Assembly: GCF_002188465.1 (NCBI RefSeq)
Contig: NZ_NINW01000058.1
Coordinates: forward strand, 1 to 64,000
DNA: 64,000 bases
Reading direction: 5' to 3'
Origin: Pigmentiphaga sp. NML080357
GTDB taxonomy: Bacteria > Pseudomonadota > Gammaproteobacteria > Burkholderiales > Burkholderiaceae_B
Position 1 is the first letter of the stretch, and every line of letters begins with the position of its first letter. The translations under genes were made by a program, and so were the position numbers. The notes under the pieces were generated by a model, which was not told the origin of the DNA, did not search any database, and saw only the letters and a list, made by a program, of their open reading frames with translations. This document shows, piece after piece, positions 26,326-38,374 of the stretch.

Positions 26326-28668
26326 CTATTCGCCCTGGCTGGCGGGCACGAGGATCTCGCGGTTGCCGTTGGACTGCATCGCCGACACCATGCCCGAACG
26401 CTCCATTTGCTCGAGTAAGCGGGCGGCACGGTTGTAACCGATGCGCAAATGGCGCTGCACCAGCGAAATGGAAGCACGGCGATGCTTGAGCACCACCTCC
26501 ACCGCCTGGTCATACATGGGGTCGGATTCGGAGTCCCCCATGCCGGTCACGCTGCCGAGCCCATCGCCGGTCTCGCCCTCGATGGCGCCCTCCAGGATGC
26601 CGTCCTCGTAGTTGGGTTCGCCCTGGGCCTTCAACTGCTCGACCACCCGATGGACTTCGTCGTCGGTCACGAAGGCGCCGTGGACCCGCGCCGGCAGCCC
26701 GGACCCCGGCGGCATGTAGAGCATGTCGCCCTGCCCCAGCAGCGCCTCGGCGCCCATCTGGTCCAGGATGGTGCGCGAATCCACCTTGGAGGACACCTGG
26801 AACGAGATGCGGGTGGGGATGTTGGCCTTGATCAGGCCGGTGATCACGTCCACGCTGGGCCGCTGGGTCGCCAGGATCAGGTGGATGCCGGCCGCGCGGG
26901 CCTTCTGCGCAAGCCGGGCAATGAGTTCTTCGATCTTCTTGCCCACCACCATCATCAGGTCGGCCAGCTCGTCGATGATGACCACCACCATGGGCAGCGG
27001 CTGCAGCGGCTCGGGGGAGTCGGGCGTGAGCGAGAACGGGTTCGGTATGGGCTCCTCGCGCTTGATGGCGTCGTGGATCTTGGCGTTGTAGCCGGCCAGG
27101 TTGCGCACGCCCAGCTTGCTCATCAGCCGGTAGCGCTTGTCCATTTCCGCCACGCACCAGTTCAGCGCGTTCGCCGCCTGCCGCATGTCGGTGACGACCG
27201 GCGCCAGCAGGTGCGGGATGCCCTCGTAGACGCTCATCTCGAGCATCTTCGGGTCGATCAGGATCAGCCGCACCTGGGACGGATCCGCCTTGTACAGCAG
27301 CGACAGGATCATCGCGTTGATGCCGACCGACTTGCCCGAACCCGTGGTGCCCGCGACCAGCAGGTGCGGCATCTTGGCGAGGTCAGCCACGACCGGCTTG
27401 CCGGCGATGTCCTTGCCCAGCGCCATGGTGAGCACCGACGAACTGCCGTGATAGGTCTGCGACCCCAGAATTTCTGACAGCTTCACGGTCTGGCGCCGCA
27501 TGTTGGGCAGCTCCAGGCCCATCAGATTCTTGCCCGGTATGGTTTCCACCACCCGGATGCTGACCAGGCTGAGCGCCCGCGCGAGGTCTTTCGCGAGATT
27601 CACGATCTGGCTGCCCTTGACGCCGACGGCGGGCTCGATCTCGTAGCGCGTGACCACCGGCCCGGGCTGCGCGGTGACTACCGACACCTGGACGCCGAAA
27701 TCCGCGAGCTTCTTCTCGATCAGGCGCGACGTGAATTCCAGGGTCTCGGTGGAGACGGTCTCCTGGCTGGCCGGCGGCGGGTCGAGCAGGCTCAGGGGAG
27801 GCAGCTGGCCGTCGCTCATTTCGGCGAACAGGATCTGCTGCTTTTCCTTCTCCACCCGCTCGGACTTGGGCACGACGGTGACCGCCGGCTCGATCCGCAC
27901 CGGCTGCTCGTGAACCAGCTTCTCCTGCTTGGCGACCACGACCTCGGCCCGCGCCTGCACCGCGACCTCCCCCACCCGGCGGTCTTCGCGCGCCTGCCAG
28001 GCGTTCTTCAGGCGGCGGATGCTCCATTCCAGCCACGAGCCGACCCGCTCGGCCACCACCAGCCACGAAAACCCGAAGAACAGGCTGGCGCCGATGGCGA
28101 ACAGCACGAGCAGCAGCAGCGTACCGCCGGTGTAGCCGAACGCGGAGGCGGCATACTTGGCGATGGTTTCGCCTATCATGCCGCCGCTGCCATGCGGCAA
28201 GGATTCGCCCAGCGAGCGCAGGCGCAGCGCCTCCAGGCCCACCGAACCGATCATCAGGGCGCCGAATCCCAGCCCCTGTTCCCAGCGCACGCGCTGCGGC
28301 ACATCGGCTTCGGTGCCGCCGCGCAGGAATTGATTGGCCAGGCGCAGGTAGCTGGCATACACCCGCTGCAGCAGCAAGACCACCAGCCACCAGGCCGACG
28401 CGCCGATCAGGAACAGGATCAGGTCGGCCAGCCAGGCGCCGAAACGACCGCCGCTGTTGTGGACGCGGTCGATCTGCACCGCATGCGACCAGCCTGGATC
28501 GCCCGAGTTGTAGGTAGCCAGCACCAGGGTCAGGTAAACGGCCAGTGCGGCGAACAGGATCCAGCGCGCCTCGCGGAAAAGGCGCGACAGGCGGCCGGGC
28601 AAGGCGCTGGCGGAATTGCCGGCGGGTTGCGAATTGCGGGTATTCCCCGCGGTAGCGGTACGTGCCAT
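26326..28668 (-). CDS. ftsK: DNA translocase FtsK
   Basis: A 780-residue septal DNA pump for chromosome segregation. The ATG at 28668 is used; the longer frame to 28797 has no signals. Four hydrophobic helices occupy about residues 33-215, then a short linker, the alpha-beta motor with Walker [11 protein letters not shown] and Walker B region [11 protein letters not shown], and the gamma winged helix at the end ([20 protein letters not shown]), which recognises KOPS sites. It leads the ftsK-lolA-rarA group and is divergent from trxB. Confidence 0.97.
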   Translation of the reverse strand: MARTATAGNTRNSQPAGNSASALPGRLSRLFREARWILFAALAVYLTLVLATYNSGDPGWSHAVQIDRVHNSGGRFGAWLADLILFLIGASAWWLVVLLLQRVYASYLRLANQFLRGGTEADVPQRVRWEQGLGFGALMIGSVGLEALRLRSLGESLPHGSGGMIGETIAKYAASAFGYTGGTLLLLVLFAIGASLFFGFSWLVVAERVGSWLEWSIRRLKNAWQAREDRRVGEVAVQARAEVVVAKQEKLVHEQPVRIEPAVTVVPKSERVEKEKQQILFAEMSDGQLPPLSLLDPPPASQETVSTETLEFTSRLIEKKLADFGVQVSVVTAQPGPVVTRYEIEPAVGVKGSQIVNLAKDLARALSLVSIRVVETIPGKNLMGLELPNMRRQTVKLSEILGSQTYHGSSSVLTMALGKDIAGKPVVADLAKMPHLLVAGTTGSGKSVGINAMILSLLYKADPSQVRLILIDPKMLEMSVYEGIPHLLAPVVTDMRQAANALNWCVAEMDKRYRLMSKLGVRNLAGYNAKIHDAIKREEPIPNPFSLTPDSPEPLQPLPMVVVIIDELADLMMVVGKKIEELIARLAQKARAAGIHLILATQRPSVDVITGLIKANIPTRISFQVSSKVDSRTILDQMGAEALLGQGDMLYMPPGSGLPARVHGAFVTDDEVHRVVEQLKAQGEPNYEDGILEGAIEGETGDGLGSVTGMGDSESDPMYDQAVEVVLKHRRASISLVQRHLRIGYNRAARLLEQMERSGMVSAMQSNGNREILVPASQGE

Positions 28669-28855
28669 AGGCTGATTATAAGTGTGCCGCGTCCGGTCCT
28701 GCCCCGCTACCCTATCGTTACGATAGAAAAACTCAAGCACATTGCAACAAGCCGAAAAATATAATGGCCTCCCTACGCGCCGACGCGCGCCCAGCATGGT
28801 GAGCCCCAGCCGCTGCGCGGCAGCCGCCCGAGGGGGCCTGGGCCCGCCTTGGGGC

Positions 28856-28871
28856 GGCCCGGCGCCGGGCC
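28856..28871. repeat. GC palindrome in the ftsK/trxB intergenic region
   Basis: GGCCCGGC followed directly by GCCGGGCC forms a perfect 16-base palindrome inside a run of G and C blocks (about 28805-28880). The same intergenic region (28669-28955) holds an AT-richer part near 28680-28770 that should contain the two divergent promoters. The G/C blocks resemble the short repeated intergenic sequences common in Alcaligenaceae genomes; that comparison is from memory. Confidence 0.4.
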
Positions 28872-28913
28872 CCCGGGGTTGAAAACGGGGAATACCGGGA
28901 TCACCTATGATGA

Positions 28914-29912
<999 letters not shown>

Positions 29913-29950
29913 CACTCCCCCTACGCGCTTGCGCGCGCCCCCCAGGGGGC

Positions 29951-29987
29951 GATGCGGGTGGACCGGCGGAGCCGGATCCACCGCATC
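29951..29987. repeat. Long GC hairpin downstream of trxB
   Basis: Bases 29951-29967 and 29971-29987 form a near-perfect inverted repeat around a 3-base loop, with one bulged base on each side. It is preceded at 29918-29952 by a run of short C/G blocks (CCCCCTACGCGC and CCCCCCAGGGGGC). It may end the trxB transcript, though no U run follows, or be a member of an intergenic repeat family. Confidence 0.45.
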
Positions 29988-30130
29988 CTGGGTCTAGTAT
30001 CGCTTTCTTGGATTGGTGCGCTGGGCTTTGTTGATTGCCGGCGTAGCTACGGGGCCGGCGCTCCTCCTCGAGGGCGGCGGCGGAAGGCCACAAGGGATGG
30101 GGTTCTACGGCTTCCGATCAGGACTTGGAC

Positions 30131-30790
30131 ATGAGTGGCAAATCCGGGCGGACCGGCTTGGCCGGCCTCAAGGCACTTCACCGCGAGTTGCAGGAACGCC
30201 AGCAGGCCGACGAGGCAGCCGAGCGGGAGATGCGGCGCAAGGCGGACGAAGCGCGGCGCGCGGCGGCCGAGTTCCGGGCGCTGGTGGGCGAGGTCGTGCC
30301 GCTCAAGCCCGATGGCCGGGTCGATCCGGCGCCGATCCGGCCCGCGCCCCTGCCCTACCAGCGCTGGGCGGACGATTCCGAGGTGCTGCGGGAGTCCATT
30401 TCCGACGACTACGGCGCCGACTGGCTGATAGATACCGACGACACGCTCTCCTACCGCCGCACCGGGCTTGGGCATGACGTCGTGCGCAAGCTGCGCCGCG
30501 GCCAGTGGACGGTCCAGGCCCAGCTCGACCTGCATGGCCATCGCGTCGACGAAGCGCGCGAGGCGCTGGGCGAATTCCTGCGCGCCTGCGTGCGGCAGGA
30601 GATGCGCTGCGTGCGCATCATCCATGGCAAGGGCCTGGGATCGAAGAACCGCACGCCCATCCTGAAGGAAAAGGTGCGGCGCTGGCTGGTGCAGAAGGAC
30701 GAGGTGCTCGCCTTCGTGGAAGCGCGGGCCAACGACGGCGGCTCGGGCGTGGTGCTGGTGCTGCTCAAGGGCGCCGCCCGCCCCGCCTGA
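30131..30790 (+). CDS. Smr-domain protein (MutS2 C-terminal-like endonuclease)
   Basis: A 219-residue protein with a charged coiled N-terminal helix (about residues 12-55) and a C-terminal Smr domain (about 130-215). The domain shows LDLHGHRVDEARE and the IIHGKGLGSKN loop. Smr domains nick DNA or cut RNA; stand-alone versions resemble the SmrA/SmrB group, which cut mRNA on collided ribosomes. The start is the ATG at 30131. It is convergent with cysW. Confidence 0.88.
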   Translation: MSGKSGRTGLAGLKALHRELQERQQADEAAEREMRRKADEARRAAAEFRALVGEVVPLKPDGRVDPAPIRPAPLPYQRWADDSEVLRESISDDYGADWLIDTDDTLSYRRTGLGHDVVRKLRRGQWTVQAQLDLHGHRVDEAREALGEFLRACVRQEMRCVRIIHGKGLGSKNRTPILKEKVRRWLVQKDEVLAFVEARANDGGSGVVLVLLKGAARPA

Positions 30791-30803
30791 ACCTACCCCT
30801 CGG

Positions 30804-31664
30804 TCAGGGCTTGGCGATGGTCTCGGGCGAGAAATGCGCGGGCGTGTCGTCGCGCCGCTTCTGGCGCCACTCCATCACGGTCTTCAACAGCAGCGTCAGC
30901 ATCGCCATGCAGGCCAGCAAGGCGGCGGCGGTGAAAGCGGCGGCGGTCTTGTAGTCGTTGTTGAGCTGCTCCACCAGCAGCGGCAGCGTCAAGGTCTGGT
31001 TCATGATGGTGCCCGAGACCACCGAGACCGCGCCGAACTCGCCGACGGCCCGGGCATTGGTGATCACGATGCCGTACAAGAGCGCCCACTTGATGTTGGG
31101 CAGCGTCACCCGGCGGAAGATCTGCCAGCCCGATGCGCCCAGCGACAATGCGGCGATTTCCTCGTCCGCGCCCTGGGCCTGCATCAGCGGGATCAGGATG
31201 CGCGCCACGTAGGGCGAGGTCACGAACACCGTCACCATGATGATGCCGGGCCAGGCGAACATCAGCTGGATGTCGTGCCCGTAGAGCCACTTGCCCAGGG
31301 TGCTTTCCAACCCGTACACCACCAGGTAGCAGAGGCCGGCCACGACCGGCGAGGTCGCATAGGGAATATCGACCAGCGTCGTCAGGAGCCGCCTGCCGAA
31401 GAAGTCGTAGTGGGTCACGCACCAGGCCAGCAGGATGCCGAACACCAGGTTGATGGGCACGGTGGCCAGCGTCGTCAGCACCGTCAGTCCGATCGCGTGC
31501 TTCATGAAATCTTCGTTCAGGTTCTGCGCCAGCAGACTCCAGCCGCCCGACAGCGCCTGGGAGAAGATCAGCACCAGCGGCACGACCAGCATCAGCACGG
31601 CAAGCACGATGCCGAGAGCGATCAACAACCATTGGTGGACGAGCGTGGGCCGTTTGATGGTCAT
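30804..31664 (-). CDS. cysW: Sulfate/thiosulfate ABC transporter permease CysW
   Basis: A 286-residue inner-membrane permease with six hydrophobic segments and the binding-protein-dependent transport motif (EEIAALSLGASGWQIFRRVTLP) that contacts the ATPase. It pairs with CysT. It lies 12 bases after cysT and is the last gene of the cluster; the ATPase gene cysA that usually follows is missing, and the convergent Smr gene begins 13 bases away. Confidence 0.95.
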   Translation of the reverse strand: MTIKRPTLVHQWLLIALGIVLAVLMLVVPLVLIFSQALSGGWSLLAQNLNEDFMKHAIGLTVLTTLATVPINLVFGILLAWCVTHYDFFGRRLLTTLVDIPYATSPVVAGLCYLVVYGLESTLGKWLYGHDIQLMFAWPGIIMVTVFVTSPYVARILIPLMQAQGADEEIAALSLGASGWQIFRRVTLPNIKWALLYGIVITNARAVGEFGAVSVVSGTIMNQTLTLPLLVEQLNNDYKTAAAFTAAALLACMAMLTLLLKTVMEWRQKRRDDTPAHFSPETIAKP

Positions 31665-31676
31665 GGCGATACCGGA

Positions 31677-32513
31677 TCAGGTTCGGCGCAGCAGCCGTCC
31701 TTGGACGACCTGCAGCAGGAAAAGCAGCGCCAGCGATGCGATCAGCACCACGGAGGCGATGGCCGCGGCGGCGGGATAATTGAACTCCTGCAGGCGCACG
31801 AAGATCATCAGCGAGGTGATTTCGGTCTGGAACGGGATGTTGCCGGCAATCATGATGACGGCGCCGAACTCCCCCAGGCTGCGGATGAAGGCCTGCGAGG
31901 CGCCGGAGATCAGGGCCGGCACCAGGCTGGGCAGGAGGACGCGCCAGAAGGTCTGCCAGCGAGTGGCCCCCAGCGTGGCGGCGGCCTCTTCGAATTCCGG
32001 CTCCAGGTCTTCCAGTACCGGCTGCAGCGAGCGCACGATGAACGGCAGGCTGGTGAAGATCATGGCCAGCACGAGCCCCGGATAGGCGTATGAAATCTTG
32101 ATGCCCAAGGGCTCGAACCAGCGGCCGAGCCAGCCGGTGGGCACGAACAGCGCCGACAGCGTGATCCCCGCCACCGCGGTGGGCAGGGCGAAGGGCAGGT
32201 CCACCAGCGCATCGATCAGGCGCCGGCCGGGGAAGTCGTAGCGCGAGATGATCCAGGCCAGGACGAAGCCGATGCCGGCGACGATGATGGTCGAATAGAA
32301 CGCCCCCGAGACGGTGACCTTGTAGCTCTGCACCACGCGAGGATCGGAAATGGCCTGCCAGTATTCGCCCCACGTCATGTCGCTGACGTACAGGAGCAGC
32401 GCCGACAGCGGGATGAGGATGACCAGGCTGAGGAACAGCACCGAGAAGCCGAAGCTCGGCGTAAAGCCGGGCAGCACCGGCGGGCGTCGGAAAAAGCGGA
32501 AGGACGGGTTCAC
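31677..32513 (-). CDS. cysT: Sulfate/thiosulfate ABC transporter permease CysT (CysU)
   Basis: A 278-residue permease with six hydrophobic segments and the ATPase-contact motif EEAAATLGATRWQTFWRVLLP. With CysW it forms the sulfate channel. It follows the sulfate-binding protein gene after a 172-base spacer that contains a strong hairpin, so the permease genes are probably transcribed with sbp at a reduced level. Confidence 0.95.
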   Translation of the reverse strand: MNPSFRFFRRPPVLPGFTPSFGFSVLFLSLVILIPLSALLLYVSDMTWGEYWQAISDPRVVQSYKVTVSGAFYSTIIVAGIGFVLAWIISRYDFPGRRLIDALVDLPFALPTAVAGITLSALFVPTGWLGRWFEPLGIKISYAYPGLVLAMIFTSLPFIVRSLQPVLEDLEPEFEEAAATLGATRWQTFWRVLLPSLVPALISGASQAFIRSLGEFGAVIMIAGNIPFQTEITSLMIFVRLQEFNYPAAAAIASVVLIASLALLFLLQVVQGRLLRRT

Positions 32514-32601
32514 GGCGTGGATAGCGCGGGCAGGCGCAGGCGCCGGCCTCGAGATAGGCGATTCTGGAAACGACCCCGGGTATTCTGTACTGGCAACGAA
32601 A

Positions 32602-32633
32602 CGCGATCACCCCGCATGGAAGAGGTGATCGCG
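32602..32633 (-). promoter_or_regulatory. Stem-loop between sbp and cysT
   Basis: CGCGATCACC (32602-32611) and GGTGATCGCG (32624-32633) form a perfect 10-base stem with a 12-base loop and no T run after it. In binding-protein transporter operons, such a structure protects the upstream mRNA and lowers downstream expression; that role is inferred. Confidence 0.55.
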
Positions 32634-32685
32634 CCTGCGAAGAACGAGATTGTACGGCACCGGCTCGAACCGGCGCCCGCCGCGC

Positions 32686-33702
32686 TCAGCGCTTGGCCAG
32701 CAATTGGTCGAGCACGCCGTTGGAACCGAAGTGGGTCTTGGTGATGTCGTCCCACGAGCCCAGCACCTTGGTCGGATCGATCAGGCGTACCTTGGGATAG
32801 CGGTCGGCCACGACCTTGGCGACGTCGGGATGGTTCACGCGATAGTTGAACGTGGTCAGCAGCAGCTGGATTTCGCGCGTGTATTGGTAGTTCAGGTATT
32901 CGGTGGCGAGCTGGCGGGTGCCCTTCTCGTCCACGACCCGGTCCACCACGGCCACCGGGAACTCGGCCAGCACCGAGACCGGGGGCACCACGACTTCGTA
33001 GCCGCCGGCCTTGAATTCCTCGCCCTTGGCGATGTTGATGACTTCCGATTCGAAGGTCAGCAGCACGTCGCCCTGCCCGTTCTGGGCGAACGCCACGGTC
33101 GCGCCGCGGCCGCCGGTGGGGAAGTTGACGACGTTGTGCAGCAGCTTGCCGACGAATTGCCTGGTTTTCTCCTGGTCGCCGCCGAACTTCTCGTTGGCGT
33201 ACAGCCAGGCGCCCAGGTAGGTGTAGCGCGCATTGCCCGAAGTCTTGGGATTGGGGAACACGAGCTTCACGTCGTCGCGCACCAGGTCGTCCCAGCTCTT
33301 GATGTTCTTGGGATTGCCCTTGCGCACCAGGAAGGCGATGGTGCTGTAGTACGGCGAGCTGTTATTGGGGAAGGCCTTCTGCCAATCCTTGCGCAGCAGG
33401 CCGCGCTGGGCCAGGATGTCCACGTCGGGCACCTGGTTGAAGGTCACGACGTCGACCTTCTTGCCCTGGATGATGTCCTGGGCCTGGCGCGAGGTGCCGG
33501 CGAACGACTGGTCGATCTTGACGTCGTGGCCGGACTTGGACTTCCAGTACGCCTGGAACTTGGGATTGATGGCGGCAAACACCTCGCGGGCGACGTCGTA
33601 CGAGGCGTTGAGCAACGGTTTGTCCTGGGCTTGCGCCGTCCCCGTCGCCGCGGCGAGCACCGCGACCGAGGTGGCCGCGAGCACGATGATCTTCTTGAAC
33701 AT
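32686..33702 (-). CDS. sbp: Periplasmic sulfate-binding protein
   Basis: A 338-residue exported protein with a signal peptide ending near TAQAQD. The mature sequence shows the sulfate-binding family pattern: LLNASYDVAREVF, the SFAGTSRQAQDI loop, KVDVVTFNQVPDVD, FPNPKTSGNARY and GGRGATVAFAQ. It delivers sulfate (or thiosulfate) to CysT/CysW. It is the first gene of the cluster, behind an AT-rich control region. Whether it is Sbp or the thiosulfate form CysP cannot be told; the features are closer to Sbp. Confidence 0.94.
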   Translation of the reverse strand: MFKKIIVLAATSVAVLAAATGTAQAQDKPLLNASYDVAREVFAAINPKFQAYWKSKSGHDVKIDQSFAGTSRQAQDIIQGKKVDVVTFNQVPDVDILAQRGLLRKDWQKAFPNNSSPYYSTIAFLVRKGNPKNIKSWDDLVRDDVKLVFPNPKTSGNARYTYLGAWLYANEKFGGDQEKTRQFVGKLLHNVVNFPTGGRGATVAFAQNGQGDVLLTFESEVINIAKGEEFKAGGYEVVVPPVSVLAEFPVAVVDRVVDEKGTRQLATEYLNYQYTREIQLLLTTFNYRVNHPDVAKVVADRYPKVRLIDPTKVLGSWDDITKTHFGSNGVLDQLLAKR

Positions 33703-33813
33703 GAAACGGCGTCCTTTTTGTCGTGTGGATAGTTAAGCCGTAAACGTAACAAATCCACATATGCCATCAAACCATATATTCATCATTTCTTTATTCTTAT
33801 GAGAAATATATGG
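33703..33813 (-). promoter_or_regulatory. AT-rich control region upstream of sbp
   Basis: This stretch is clearly AT-richer than its surroundings and carries CCATATAT (33772-33779) and its inverse ATATATGG (33806-33813), 26 bases apart. Sulfate genes are normally switched on by CysB or Cbl, which bind long AT-rich sites. I could not define the CysB half-sites confidently. Confidence 0.4.
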
Positions 33814-33856
33814 CGGACGCCGGAGGCGGGCCGTGCCCGCCTTCTCCGCTCGGGGC

Positions 33857-36335
<2,479 letters not shown>

Positions 36336-36436
36336 GGTGGTAGTCCTTCACGCGCAAGAAACCGCGCGGCGCCATGGAGTAACCGACATGATAAGGCTGA
36401 TGGCCGTCGGCGTCCCGGCATGCCCTTCGCCGCCGG

Positions 36437-37570
36437 TCACCCGGCGGGCGCCTTGAAGGGCGTGTGCGACTCCAGTTCGTCCAGGTATTGGTTCATGCCG
36501 CGCGTCTCGCGTTCCAGGAAATCGGCGATGGCGGTGGCGAAGCGCTCGTCGGCGATCCAGTGCGCCGACCAGGTCGGCACGGGCAGGAGGCCGCGCGACA
36601 TCTTGTGTATGCCCTGTGCGCCCCCCTCGAAGGCCGACAGGCCCTGGGAGATGCAATAGTCGATGGCCTGCATGTAGCAGGTCTCGAAATGCAGGCCCGA
36701 CACGAAATCGACGCAGCCCCAGTAGCGCCCGTACAAGGTATCGCCGCCCACCACGTTGAGCGCGCAGGCAACCGGCTCGCCATCGCGTTCCGCCATGACC
36801 AGCAGCAGGGCATCGGGCATGGCGGCATGCCACGCCTCGAAAAAAGCCGGCTTCAGGTAGGGCGAGGACCAATGATTGGCGTAGGTGGAGGCGTAGCAAC
36901 GGTAGAAGAACGACAGGTCGCCGGCGGTGATGGCATCGCCGCGCAAGTGCCGGAAGCTGACGCCGGCCTGGACGACCTTCTTGCGGTCCTGGCGGATCTT
37001 CTTGCGCTTGTCGTGGTTCATCGCGGCCAGGAAGGCTTCGAAACTGGCGTAGCCCTCATTGCGCCAATGAAACTGGACGCCCTCGCGCATCATGTAGCCC
37101 GCCTCGCGCAAGGCCCGCATGTCTTCGTCGCGGGGAAACAGCACGTGCAAAGAGGAAACGCCCGCCTGCCGGGCGACCTCGATCGCCGCCCGGGCCAGCA
37201 ATACGCGGTCGTCGTGGGCGGTCGCCAGCAGGCGAGGCCCGCCCACGGGGGTGAAAGGCACGGCGCAGAGCAGCTTGGGATAGTAGGCCAGGCCATGGCG
37301 CTCGAAGGCTTCCGCCCAGGCCTGGTCGAATACGTACTCGCCCCGGGAATGCGCCTTCACATAGAGCGGCATGGCGCCGGCGAGCCGGCCGCCGCGGCGC
37401 AGGACGAGATAAGTGGGCTGCCAGCCGGTGCGCCGCACGGCACAGCCGGTCGCATGCAGTCCGTGAAGAAAGGCATGGGTGACGAATGGATTGCCGGCGG
37501 CCAGGCCGTCCCAGTCGGCCGGATCGATGGCGCCGAGATCGTCGATCAGTTCGACGGCGGTTTCGGTCAA
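36437..37570 (-). CDS. Peptidogalycan-biosynthesis/GNAT-like acyltransferase (DUF482 type)
   Basis: A 377-residue protein begun at a TTG (37570): GGAGG lies 5 bases upstream, and there is no in-frame ATG until residue 62. The TTGA overlap with the stop of the LytTR gene suggests coupled translation. The sequence resembles the DUF482 family, which has an N-acyltransferase (FemAB/GNAT) fold; visible features are WGLAAGNPFVTHAFL-like residues near the N terminus and the basic run HDKRKKIRQDRKKV near residue 180, followed by the second acyltransferase half with FEGGAQGIHKMSRGL. The substrate is unknown; the family name is historical and does not establish function. Confidence 0.8.
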   Translation of the reverse strand: MTETAVELIDDLGAIDPADWDGLAAGNPFVTHAFLHGLHATGCAVRRTGWQPTYLVLRRGGRLAGAMPLYVKAHSRGEYVFDQAWAEAFERHGLAYYPKLLCAVPFTPVGGPRLLATAHDDRVLLARAAIEVARQAGVSSLHVLFPRDEDMRALREAGYMMREGVQFHWRNEGYASFEAFLAAMNHDKRKKIRQDRKKVVQAGVSFRHLRGDAITAGDLSFFYRCYASTYANHWSSPYLKPAFFEAWHAAMPDALLLVMAERDGEPVACALNVVGGDTLYGRYWGCVDFVSGLHFETCYMQAIDYCISQGLSAFEGGAQGIHKMSRGLLPVPTWSAHWIADERFATAIADFLERETRGMNQYLDELESHTPFKAPAG

Positions 37571-38352
37571 GTCGCCTCCGTGAGCGAGGAGTGGGGGAAC
37601 CCGGTGGGCATGCAACTGCGCACCAGGGGCCAGCGCCGCCGGGCTACCGAGATACGCTCGGGCACCCCGTGCAGCAGGAGCTCCCAATAGGGATCGGCGT
37701 CCCCTCCGCTGAGTTCCGGCGTGACCAGGTTCGCGCCCGCGATGGCCGCGCGCGCCACCAGGGCGTTGCGATGGGCCTGGATGAACCGGTCCGGGTAGGC
37801 GCGCGCCAGATCGGCCAGCGGACGGTCGGTCAGGAACTCCCCATCTCGGGTGCGCAGGAGGACATACTTGCCGTCTGCCCGCAAGTAGACGATTTCGCCT
37901 ACCGGCACCGCCACCGCGCCGGCCGTGCTCCACGCTGCCAGCGGCGGCTCGGACCGGTCCAGGCCGCCGGCGCCCATTGCCCGCCGCAGGGCCTGCTCCA
38001 GCCGATCGATGCGTATCGGCGGCAGCAGCAGGTCGACCGCGCGCAGCCGCTCGGCCTGGGAACGGCTATCCAGCGAAGGCAGGATCAGCACCAATTGCAA
38101 GCCGGGCTGCCCTTCCCATCGCCGGGCCAAGGCATAGCCCGAGGCATCCGGCAGGCCAAGGTCGAGCAACACGACCCCGGGGCGCCCTTGCGCCCGCAAT
38201 GCCTGGTCGGCCCCGACAGCGGGCGGCAGCAAGTTCAGGGGCATGCGCCGACAAAGCATCTTCACCTGCGAGGACAAGCGACGGCAGAACGACGCATCGC
38301 GCCCCACGATAAGCACCCCGGGGGAGCCCGGTCCCGATTCAGTACCCGCCAT
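37567..38352 (-). CDS. LytTR-type response regulator with degenerate receiver
   Basis: A 261-residue protein, starting at 38352 (an ATG at 38376 is possible). The N-terminal receiver-like domain (about residues 12-125) has the aspartate in [13 protein letters not shown], but the acidic pocket reads VGRD instead of paired acids and the usual lysine is replaced (DLLLPPIR). The C-terminal LytTR domain is normal ([30 protein letters not shown]), so it should bind DNA as AlgR does. No histidine kinase gene is next to it. It is divergent from argH, as in the Pseudomonas argH/algR region, and overlaps the downstream acyltransferase gene. Confidence 0.83.
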   Translation of the reverse strand: MAGTESGPGSPGVLIVGRDASFCRRLSSQVKMLCRRMPLNLLPPAVGADQALRAQGRPGVVLLDLGLPDASGYALARRWEGQPGLQLVLILPSLDSRSQAERLRAVDLLLPPIRIDRLEQALRRAMGAGGLDRSEPPLAAWSTAGAVAVPVGEIVYLRADGKYVLLRTRDGEFLTDRPLADLARAYPDRFIQAHRNALVARAAIAGANLVTPELSGGDADPYWELLLHGVPERISVARRRWPLVRSCMPTGFPHSSLTEAT

Positions 38353-38361
38353 AACCCGCTT

Positions 38362-38367
38362 TATAAT
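38362..38367 (+). promoter_or_regulatory. TATAAT -10 box directly before argH
   Basis: A perfect -10 box lies 7 bases before the argH ATG at 38375, placing the predicted transcription start on or next to the start codon. A weak TTCAGT (38338-38343) stands 18 bases upstream as -35. If used, the argH mRNA would have essentially no leader. The same DNA is the divergent gene's start region. Confidence 0.4.
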
Positions 38368-38374
38368 CCGCGCC

